Shown here in pieces: positions 51,506 to 60,600 of a stretch of 64,000 bases of DNA. The position numbers and the translations under genes were made by a program. Source of the DNA: Vallitalea okinawensis (GTDB lineage: Bacteria; Bacillota; Clostridia; Lachnospirales; PQDH01); contig NZ_PQDH01000002.1 of NCBI RefSeq assembly GCF_002964605.1, forward strand, positions 310,001 through 374,000, read 5' to 3'. Below the pieces are notes generated by a model. It did not search any database, was not told where the DNA came from, and worked only from the letters and a program-made list of their open reading frames with translations. The number at the start of each line of letters is the position of its first letter. Positions within the stretch are counted from its first letter, which is position 1.

Positions 51506-52492
51506 CTATTCTATTTTCTTATACATATATCTGTTTCTCCCTGAATTCTTAGCTTTATAGAGTAGTTCATCTGCCTGATCAATAATTTGAATAGGAGAGA
51601 GTGCTTGACTTGGCATTGCCATAGCTATTCCCATACTCACTGTAACGCGTCCAAAATCATCATTATACTCATGTTTAATATCAAGTTTTGCCAACTCATC
51701 ATTAATACGATCTGCTACTAATAATGCACCATCCATTGGGGTGTTTGGTAATACAATTATAAATTCTTCCCCACCAAATCTACCTACAAAATCTTCTGAC
51801 CTCATTAAACTTTCCATAAGAACATTAGAGACATCTTTAAGTACTTCGTCTCCACTAACATGACCGTAATGATCATTGTAATTTTTAAAATGATCCATAT
51901 CCAATAAGATGAGAGATAAAGGCAAATGGTACCGTGCACAGTTTTTCCAATGTATATTAAATAATCTTTCATACCCTCTTCTATTATAAGTCTGGGTTAA
52001 GCTATCTTCCATACTGATACTTTCTAATAACTGCTTTTCTTCTTCCATGCGATTAAGTTCTTCTACTTTAACAGCTAATTCTTCAGCTTGTTTTTCAATC
52101 AATCTTCTTTGAAGGTACATTTCTTTAAATATATTGACTTTACTTCTAAGTATTATCGGATCAAATGGCTTAAATAGATAGTCTACTGCCCCCACTTCAT
52201 AGCCTCTAAAAATAGATTTTTGTTCTTTACTAATGGCTGTAACAAAAATAATAGGTATATGTTTTGTTTTCTCAATACTTCTTAGTAGTCTTGCAGCTTC
52301 AAAACCATCCATATTTGGCATCTGCACATCCATTAATATAACAGCAAAAGAATGAGATAAGCATAATTTTAAAGCTTCTTCTCCTGATATTGCCTTAACT
52401 AAATTTAGCTCTTTATCTGTTAAAACACTCTCCATGACAAGATGATTTTCTTTCTTGTCGTCTACTATAAGTATGTCAACCTTTTCATTCAT
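51506..52492 (-). CDS. Response regulator with GGDEF domain (diguanylate cyclase)
   Basis: 328 residues from ATG 52492, with AGGAG 9 bases upstream. The receiver (1-125) has ILIVDDKKENH and VILMDVQMPNMDGF. A coiled-coil linker (ELAVKVEELNRMEEEKQL) leads to the GGDEF domain with YNRRGYERLF, LDMDHFKNYNDHYGH and FVGRFGGEEFIIVL, so the active site is intact. No RxxD inhibitory site is seen directly before GGEEF. It would make cyclic-di-GMP when phosphorylated. The hybrid kinase and CheR genes upstream on the same strand are the likely partners. Confidence 0.92.
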   Translation of the reverse strand: MNEKVDILIVDDKKENHLVMESVLTDKELNLVKAISGEEALKLCLSHSFAVILMDVQMPNMDGFEAARLLRSIEKTKHIPIIFVTAISKEQKSIFRGYEVGAVDYLFKPFDPIILRSKVNIFKEMYLQRRLIEKQAEELAVKVEELNRMEEEKQLLESISMEDSLTQTYNRRGYERLFNIHWKNCARYHLPLSLILLDMDHFKNYNDHYGHVSGDEVLKDVSNVLMESLMRSEDFVGRFGGEEFIIVLPNTPMDGALLVADRINDELAKLDIKHEYNDDFGRVTVSMGIAMAMPSQALSPIQIIDQADELLYKAKNSGRNRYMYKKIE

Positions 52493-52610
52493 AAACTTTC
52501 TCCTAATTCCCGTTCTTTTAATGCTCACTAGAAAAGTAATAAATTACTTCTCAAATCTATCATTAAAAAAAAATTTTTTTCTTTAGTAATATCATTTCAT
52601 TATCATGAAA

Positions 52611-53495
52611 TTATTTAAAGTAAGTGCTTCTATGTAAATTGTTATATTCTCTGTTTATTAACCTTTTTCGGTATACTTTCTGCTTGGCTTCATAAACTTC
52701 AAAATAACCCTGTGCTTCGTTAGTTTTTAAAGTTTCTTTTGATCCTAGACATAGGATCCCACCTTTGCATAGACTCTCATTGAATAATTTTATAACCCTA
52801 TTCTGTAATTCATTGTTAAAGTAAATCATGACGTTTCTACATATAATCATATTCATTTCACCAAAGACTTGGTCTGTTACAACATTATGACAAGCAAAAA
52901 TGATATTTTTCTTCAAAGATTGATGCATAATTATTGCATCATACTTAGCAGTGTAATAATCTGCAAAATTAACTTTCCCTCCGGCTTGAATATAATTACT
53001 TGTATAATCTTTGACTACCTCTAATGGATAGATGCCCTCTTTAGCTTTTTCAAGTATTTTTTCATTGAAATCAGTGGCATAAATCTGACATCGATCATAC
53101 ACCCCCTCTTCCTGAAGCATGATAGCCATTGAATAGACCTCTTCTCCAGTAGAGCATCCAGCATGCCAGATTTTAATCTTTGGATAGGTTTTCAGTAAAG
53201 GTATGATTTCCTTTCTAACATAGTCAAAAAACTCAGGATCTCTATACATCTCTGTTACATTGATTGAGAACTCAGGTAGTAAACTCTTAAAGTACGCATC
53301 ATCTGTTAACATCTTATGCTGCATTTCTGAAATACTATTCAGGTTACTCATTAATAACTTATTCTTAATCCTTCGTTTCATATGAGACCAAGAGTAGTCT
53401 CGAAAATCATAACCATGTTTTAAATACATACCTTCAATAAATAGTTTAACTTCAATTTCTTCAGTGGTCATGATTGCTTCTTCTACTTTCTTCAT
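52611..53495 (-). CDS. CheR-type protein methyltransferase
   Basis: 294 residues from ATG 53495, which overlaps the hybrid kinase stop as ATGA. The N-terminal helical part (GYDFRDYSWSHMKRRIKNKL) is followed by the SAM-binding IWHAGCSTGEEVYSMAIML, IYATDFNEKILEKAK and MNMIICRNVMIYFN. CheR methylates glutamates of chemoreceptors; here the partner is the hybrid kinase, whose HAMP/four-helix front resembles a receptor. No CheB methylesterase is present in the cluster, so the modification may be one-way or reversed by a protein elsewhere. Confidence 0.92.
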   Translation of the reverse strand: MKKVEEAIMTTEEIEVKLFIEGMYLKHGYDFRDYSWSHMKRRIKNKLLMSNLNSISEMQHKMLTDDAYFKSLLPEFSINVTEMYRDPEFFDYVRKEIIPLLKTYPKIKIWHAGCSTGEEVYSMAIMLQEEGVYDRCQIYATDFNEKILEKAKEGIYPLEVVKDYTSNYIQAGGKVNFADYYTAKYDAIIMHQSLKKNIIFACHNVVTDQVFGEMNMIICRNVMIYFNNELQNRVIKLFNESLCKGGILCLGSKETLKTNEAQGYFEVYEAKQKVYRKRLINREYNNLHRSTYFK

Positions 53496-56400
53496 ACTAA
53501 CCACACCTTAAGTAAAGATATGAGTTTGTCAATCTCTATTGGCTTGGTCATATAATCATTAGCACCTGCTTTTATACATTTATCCCTATCATCTTTCATA
53601 GCCTTGGCTGTTAATGCAATAATAGGTATCTTGTTTGCAGATTCAAGACCTCTTATTGTCCTTATTGCTTCATAACCATCCATCTTAGGCATCATGATAT
53701 CCATTAAAATCAGATCAATGTTTTTAAACTCTTTATATGACTTAATAGCATCTTCGCCATTTTTAGCAACTATCACTTCAATGCCATATTGCTCGAGTAC
53801 ATTAAGTAAAGCAAATAGGTTGCGTTCATCATCGTCAACCAGTAATACTTTTTTATCACTGAATATATCCATATTTTCTATCTTGTTCTTAAGTCCCTTG
53901 GTTACTTGATTATTATCGGTTCCTGTGATAGCTATATAGTCTTCAATATTTTTATTAATGTCATGTAAAAATATGAGAACCTCATCAACTAATCGATCTT
54001 GTGATTTAGAACTTTTTAGAATAATGCTATCAGCATATTGGTTAATATCATCAACCTGTTGATCATCCATCTCTTCATCAGTATAAATAACTACTGGAAC
54101 AGCGTACTCCAGCTCTTCTTTAAGTTGAACTAAGAAATCGACACCACTCATATCAGAGAGCTTAATATCAAGTACAACACATTGATAATCATCATTCTTC
54201 AAACACTCTAATCCTTCTCTTCCTGAAGTCACTTGTTGAAGCTCAACCTGCCCCATGTTTGTAAAGTATTCGAAGCTTTCTCCTCCACAATCACCTACGA
54301 TCAATAATTGTTTTAATCCCTTTTGCTGTAACCCTTCTAGTTTAGCAAGCGTCTCGTAGATAGCCTTAATATCAACGGGCTTTTTTAAATAACCAATAAT
54401 ACTCTTTGGCATACTGCTGTTTTCATCACTCTCTGAACCAGAAATGATATGTATTGGAATATCCTTCGTTGTCTTATGTTGACCTAACTTCTTAGCTAAA
54501 TCCATACCATTGATATCTGGAAGACCAATATCTAAAATAATAGCTGATGGTTGAATTGCTACGGCCTTATTAAAACCTGTTATTCCATCTAAAGCAATCT
54601 CAGCTTTATAACCTTTATCTTTAGCTATGTCCGCTAAAATGGTCGCAAAATTATTATCATCTTCTATAATGAGTAATGTCTTTACACGATCTTCTAGAGA
54701 TAAAGATATTGCTTCTTCTTTATGAAGATCTTCATAGTTAATAGCATTATTAATGATCGTTCTAGAATCCATATTATCTTTAACTTTAGCTTGATTCATT
54801 TGTAGCTTTAGAGGAATCAAAATCGTAAATGTACTTCCTTTACCTACTTGACTATCTAATAATATATGACCACCAAGAGCATGTGCTAATTCAAGTGAAA
54901 TCGTCAGCCCTAATCCTGTTCCTCCATATTGGCGGCTTGTTGTCCCATCTGATTGTCGGAAGGCTTCAAATATAACCTCTTTTTTGTCCTCAGGTATACC
55001 AATCCCTGTATCCTGAACTTCTATAGCTATGTAATCATTTAAGTTATCTATTACCATATTCTTATCAGACATCTTAGGCTTTTTAATAGCTAAAACCACT
55101 TCTCCTGTATGAGTGAACTTAATCGCATTAGATATTAAGTTTTTGATAACCTGAAGCAAACGCATACCATCACTAGTGATGGTTTCTGGTAGCCCATTTT
55201 CAAGTTCTGTCTTAAACTCAATCTGCTTAACCTCTGCAACTGGTTTAAATAGTTTATCACATTCACTTAAAATACCATTCAAGTTCAAATCCTCATGGTT
55301 GAGTTCAAGTCTACCAGCTTCAACTTTTGATAAATCAAGTACACTATTGATCAATGTTAACAAATCAGTCCCTGACGAATTAATGGTCGTTGCATACTCA
55401 AGCTCTTTCTCTGTTAATGGTTCCTTTGAATCACGATTAGATAGTAATTGAGATAAAATTAATATGCTATTTAATGGTGTTCGCAATTCATGGGACATGT
55501 TGGCTAAAAACTCCGACTTATAACGATTAATGGTCTCAAGTTCTTCTGCCTTATTTAAAATTAATTGTTGTGATGCAATAATCTCTTGATTTTTTTGATC
55601 TAATTCTTGCTTCTGCAGCTCTAATTCACGGGAATGTTGTTCTAATTCTTCATTAGATACTTTTAACTCTTCTTGTTGAGTCTGCAAACGCATTTCTGAT
55701 TCTTTAAGAGCTACTGCCTGCTCCTCCAACTCTTCATTAGTCTGCCTAAGTTCTTCTTGCTGTACCTGTAACTCTTCAGCTTGATTCAAAGTTTTATTTA
55801 GCAACTCTTTCATTTGGATTCTTAGTTTTGCTGAGTTGATGGAAATACCAATAACATTTGCTAAAGCCTCTAATAGATTAATTTCTTCTCTTGTATAAGC
55901 CTTTAAACTTCCAATCTCAATAACACACATTAATTCTTCTTCGTACATACAAGGTAACACGATAATATTTTTAGGAACAGCTTCTCCTAAACCAGATTGA
56001 ACAGCCACATAATCATCAGGTATCTCTGTTATAACAAATTTCTTCTTCTCAAGTGCCGCCTGTCCAACAAGACCATCCCCTGGTTGAAGAATCTTAGGCA
56101 CACCTTTTCTGTTATGATAGGCAAATGAAGCTGTCATTGATAATTTATCTTCGTTATTGAGATAGAACGCACCAATATTCGCATCGATGTAATTGCATAA
56201 ATAGCTAATAATCTTACTACTCAATGTAACAATATCTTCTTCATCCCTTAATAGATCATTTATATCTGATTGAGCAGTCTTTAACCAATTTTGATATCTG
56301 ACATTATTCATAATGTCCTTTAACTTAATCATGAATTGATTGAATGATCCTGCCATTGTCCCTATTTCATCTTTACTTCTTTCATCAAGTCTAAAATCTA

Positions 56401-57424
56401 GATCCACATCACCTAAAGCTATCGCTTTGAAGGTTTCTGTTAAAGTCTGTATAGGAACTAGTACTAATTTAAGTAAACCAAGAGCTACTAATACTGAGAA
56501 GATTAATGCTATAAATGCTATAACCCCCATGGCACTTATCATCATGGTCACTTGACTTTCAATTTTTTCTTCATATATCTCTTCCTCCAAAATAATGGAG
56601 TTGTTTATTTCTTCTATAATTTTTGTTACATTAGTACCTATCTGATCCATCTCAAAAATCAATTGATCCATTTCCTTAATGAACTGACTTAGTTCTAACA
56701 TCTCGTCGGAATAGATACTTAGATTCTTTTCAAGAGTATTTAAATCAGCGTTATATTGATAACCCTCAGTTTTATTTCTTAATTCATTTGCATACTCCAT
56801 AAACAAGACATAATTATCTATGTAAGATTCAAAATTCTCCTCTTCATGGAAATCATAATATTTAGAAGCATAAAGTCTTGCAGTTAGTAAGTACTGGAGA
56901 CTATTTGCTGCTAGATCTAGAATAACTTCATTCTCTTCAGCATAAGCAATATCTTTAATATGCTTTATTGCATCAACCATTTCTGTACCGGTAGTTACAA
57001 TATCATCATATATTTGATAAGATTTTTCATCCAGTTCTTTAATATGTTTAAATCCCACATTATAATTCTTCAGTTCTTTTTCAATAGTACTAACATATTG
57101 TACCCGGTCATTATTCCTACTTAGTCTAATAAAATCTGCTATATACTGTTCCATATGATAATATTGTTCATCAAAAGTATAAGCCATTTCTTCATTTCCT
57201 GATGCTACGAAATTATTAAAAGAAATCCGGCTGGATAGCAGTTCAGTTTGAATTTTTTCAGCCATTTTTACTTCATTTGCTATAATCCTAAAATCTGCAA
57301 ATTGTTGACTATTATTGAGTAGTCCAAATAAGCCAAAAGAAAGCGCTGCTAGCATCAGTATCATAACTAAGGAAAATCCGAAAACCATTTTTGATCTTAG
57401 TTTCATATTTCTTATTAATTTCAT
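53492..57424 (-). CDS. Hybrid sensor kinase: MCP-like front, GAF, coiled coil, kinase, three receivers
   Basis: 1310 residues. TM1 (about 14-36), four-helix-bundle sensor (37-290), TM2 (293-320), HAMP (321-375), GAF (385-535) and a heptad-rich coiled coil (540-635). The kinase core follows, with His645 in NMSHELRTPLNSI and HATPase motifs NLISNAIKFT and GGTGLGLTISLELAHALGG. Then come three receivers: REC1 (ILDIGLPDINGM), REC2 (VLDIKLSDMSGV, with a reduced acidic pair) and REC3 (LVDDDERNL, LMDIMMPKMDGY). REC2 may be a structural relay. It is coupled to CheR by an ATGA overlap, and a GGDEF response regulator follows. Confidence 0.93.
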   Translation of the reverse strand: MKLIRNMKLRSKMVFGFSLVMILMLAALSFGLFGLLNNSQQFADFRIIANEVKMAEKIQTELLSSRISFNNFVASGNEEMAYTFDEQYYHMEQYIADFIRLSRNNDRVQYVSTIEKELKNYNVGFKHIKELDEKSYQIYDDIVTTGTEMVDAIKHIKDIAYAEENEVILDLAANSLQYLLTARLYASKYYDFHEEENFESYIDNYVLFMEYANELRNKTEGYQYNADLNTLEKNLSIYSDEMLELSQFIKEMDQLIFEMDQIGTNVTKIIEEINNSIILEEEIYEEKIESQVTMMISAMGVIAFIALIFSVLVALGLLKLVLVPIQTLTETFKAIALGDVDLDFRLDERSKDEIGTMAGSFNQFMIKLKDIMNNVRYQNWLKTAQSDINDLLRDEEDIVTLSSKIISYLCNYIDANIGAFYLNNEDKLSMTASFAYHNRKGVPKILQPGDGLVGQAALEKKKFVITEIPDDYVAVQSGLGEAVPKNIIVLPCMYEEELMCVIEIGSLKAYTREEINLLEALANVIGISINSAKLRIQMKELLNKTLNQAEELQVQQEELRQTNEELEEQAVALKESEMRLQTQQEELKVSNEELEQHSRELELQKQELDQKNQEIIASQQLILNKAEELETINRYKSEFLANMSHELRTPLNSILILSQLLSNRDSKEPLTEKELEYATTINSSGTDLLTLINSVLDLSKVEAGRLELNHEDLNLNGILSECDKLFKPVAEVKQIEFKTELENGLPETITSDGMRLLQVIKNLISNAIKFTHTGEVVLAIKKPKMSDKNMVIDNLNDYIAIEVQDTGIGIPEDKKEVIFEAFRQSDGTTSRQYGGTGLGLTISLELAHALGGHILLDSQVGKGSTFTILIPLKLQMNQAKVKDNMDSRTIINNAINYEDLHKEEAISLSLEDRVKTLLIIEDDNNFATILADIAKDKGYKAEIALDGITGFNKAVAIQPSAIILDIGLPDINGMDLAKKLGQHKTTKDIPIHIISGSESDENSSMPKSIIGYLKKPVDIKAIYETLAKLEGLQQKGLKQLLIVGDCGGESFEYFTNMGQVELQQVTSGREGLECLKNDDYQCVVLDIKLSDMSGVDFLVQLKEELEYAVPVVIYTDEEMDDQQVDDINQYADSIILKSSKSQDRLVDEVLIFLHDINKNIEDYIAITGTDNNQVTKGLKNKIENMDIFSDKKVLLVDDDERNLFALLNVLEQYGIEVIVAKNGEDAIKSYKEFKNIDLILMDIMMPKMDGYEAIRTIRGLESANKIPIIALTAKAMKDDRDKCIKAGANDYMTKPIEIDKLISLLKVWLV

Positions 57425-57579
57425 CCAATGTTACTCCCCTATATATTATTCCCCTATTAATTGATACCAAGAATCCTATCAAGGTTCGAGGTATTATATG
57501 CTATTATTTAAACCTCTACGTTATAATACTACATAATTATACCATAGTTAATATTATGTGTCATTATTTACTATAACAC

Positions 57580-57609
57580 AAAAGACACCTACTTTTGTAG
57601 ATGTCTTTT
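57580..57609. terminator. Bidirectional-looking stem-loop before the macroglobulin gene end
   Basis: AAAAGACA (57580-57587) and TGTCTTTT (57602-57609), with inner CTAC/GTAG, form a stem with T runs on both strands. It lies 39 bases after the macroglobulin gene stop on the minus strand. Confidence 0.75.
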
Positions 57610-57647
57610 TGTATCGAATTATGGTAATTAGATTCGTTGAATATACA

Positions 57648-60600
57648 TTATTTTTTTATAGTTACTTGATCACTTTCACCAATACACATACTATCTTTTA
57701 CTTTGCTACCTTGAATAATGACTCCTTCTGCATTATACGTTCCAGGAGTAACTACTCTCGCATAATAATAAAGTGGTTGATATTCTTCAGTATTCTTATA
57801 AACATGGAAAGTTACCCTTTGACCGTCTATATCTCTGTACCAATAACCATTACCAGTTTTCAACCCTATCTCCCAAGGATTATCAATTGGTTTTAAACCT
57901 GACGGTGCAAAATCAGTTATCGTGTAAGCATTATCAATTGCTGTCTTAGCAATATCCCAATCGATTTTCACTTTAACAATATCAGATTCTTCAAAGTCAT
58001 TAGTAACCTCTCCAGTCGAATAACTCATGTAGGTTCTTGTTACTTTTAAGTCCTCATCTTTTTGATTTGATACAATCTCTTTATCATAAACGGCTACAAG
58101 TGCAGCTTCTCCTTCAACATCTGTGATCTTAAAATCCTTTAATTTAATTGAAGGAACTTTAACGGTTACCGCCCAACCATTCTTAACATTCTTTTCATAA
58201 TCTTCACCATCATAGATATAGCTCACCTTAAGCTCTTCATCAGCTAAGCCGCCTATTTCTTCACCAACATAAACCATTAGTTCTGCATTGACAAGTATTT
58301 CTTTAGAATATGCATGAGTCACATAATCAAAGAACAACTCTTTTTCTTCAAGATCAAGCTGTGATGCCAGCATCATTACTAACGCTGTATATTCAAGGTA
58401 ACTGTCTTCTGTATGCCCATATTGAACTCTTGCAACATTATCATAGGTCTCAACATAGCCTTGGATTTCATTTTTGTATAACGCTTTTGCTTTATAAAGA
58501 TCGCCAAGCTCAGCAAATGCCAATGCTAGATATATCTCTTCTTTAAATGTAAGATTGGAAATTTGTTCTAATGTTTCAGCTTGAAGTAAAACTGGTTCAC
58601 CTAGTAAAGCTAAGCCATACAACGCAGCAGCTCTGTTTCTGCTTTCCTCATTATTTAACTCATTATAGAGATACATCTTAACTTTTAGTGTATTTGTATC
58701 CTCTTTTATAACTGGCAATAATTTTACTGTAGTTTCCACATCGCTTTCAGAATAAGGTAGAATGGCATAACCACCATCGTCTACTTGATAATCCTCTAAA
58801 ACTACTTCTTCATTTTCATAGAATTCCATACCGTATGAATTCATCAGTATATCCCTAGCTTTATATGCTAAGTACTTTTGATCAACTCGTTTACCACTGT
58901 TATATGCTAAAGAGTATAATGTTGGCATTAACAACCCTTTCCCTTGATCAACAAATGTTAAGCTCGTCATCCCAGCATCATTGGTTTTAACAGTGAGTCC
59001 AGGTTCTAAATCATAATAATCAGCAGCTTCAACTTTGTGATAAGTTTTCACAACATTAATTTCTTCTTTTAATCCATCAGAATAACCTGATTCTGATACT
59101 GCCTTAACAGTAATATGATAATTACCTTCCTCCATTTCCCATAGTGGAATATTAACACGTTCAAATGCTTTACCTTCTGCAGTTGTTACATAACCTGTTT
59201 CTTCGCAGGTGACCTCATAATGAACTGCCTCACCTTCTTTAAGTTCATTACCATAAGTGGTAACCCCTATAAATGGTTGATCACCCACAAGGTAAGTTGA
59301 GTTAATATTTGTGCTGATGAAGTATGGTAGTGTAACTTTTAGTTCTTCAATATTTGATCCCGCTTGAAGTGTTTCTGAAATGCCAGCCATTGTCATACGC
59401 CATGCAGTAACATTGTCTGGTAACTTAAATGTAAGAGTTCCCTCACCCTTTTCATCAAGATAAACCGTTTCAAAGATGGCTGTATCTTTAAATTCAGAGC
59501 GAACATATACTTCTGCAGAGGACTCCTTAGTAACCATCGAATAATTTGCTCGAACTGCTGCATCTTCCATAACATCACTTTTCGCCATATCCAAACCATA
59601 ATACATAGGTTCAATCATATTATTACCTGAATTGCTATGTGAAGCATAGGTACTATTAATCCCTCCACCAATCCAGCGATAAAGTTCCTGCAAAGTATCT
59701 ACATTCTGATCCCATAACTCAAATAAGGCTTCATCAACTATACTCACATTTACCATAACATCTTTAGCATCGACTAATCTTTGCATCTCATCAGAATATA
59801 CTTGAGCTTTTAGGTTAACTGTAACCTCTTCACCAGGTTTATATGTTGATTTATCAGTCTCAGCAGTAAATATAATTCTATTCTTTTCAAAATTGAGTCT
59901 TGGTATAAAGCTATCGGATTCTATATAGGTTTTACCATTAAAGTAAATACCCTTTACTTCAACATTAGGGATACTTGCTAAATCAAATACTTTGCTATAA
60001 GACGATGAATCTGTTACATCATAGTCTTTGATTCCATTTTGAGCCGTAACGTAAAGGTAGTTACCTTCTCCTAATGCCTCTTCTCCTTTTACAAATTGGA
60101 TAGCCATCATTTCATCTACATTATACTCTTCTTTTTCAGATTGAAGCATATAGTAATCATAATCATAGGGATCGTAAGACCATGGTTCTGAAAAATAGGG
60201 GTCGAATGTCATCTTCTTTCCTGATAAATCTGTTGTCATTAATTCTGCTGTATAATAACAGTTTTTATCTTCCGGAAGATTAATCTCTACTTGCGCCTTA
60301 CCTTCTTGATCCGTTACTAAAACGATATCTTGTAGTTTTGTTGTTTCCTTATAATAATCATATTGCTTTTTAACTTCCTTATTGATGAAGTCATAGTATT
60401 GACCAACTTCTCTTTTTTTCCATTCATTTTTATAAATAACTCCAGTAATCTTTTGACCTTCTACTGAATTACTTAAAAAATCATAATCATTTTCAGCAGT
60501 ACCATTATTGATTCTTTCTAAATCAATTTCATTTACCTGAGCTGTAACAAATCCTTTATTATCTTCAATTTTAGCATCTATGTTTACATGAATATCATTC

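Noticed and set aside
57558-57896. Plus-strand frame of 112 codons
   Set aside because: It is antisense to the end of the macroglobulin gene, reads through a terminator and has a low-complexity Phe/Tyr/Ile composition.
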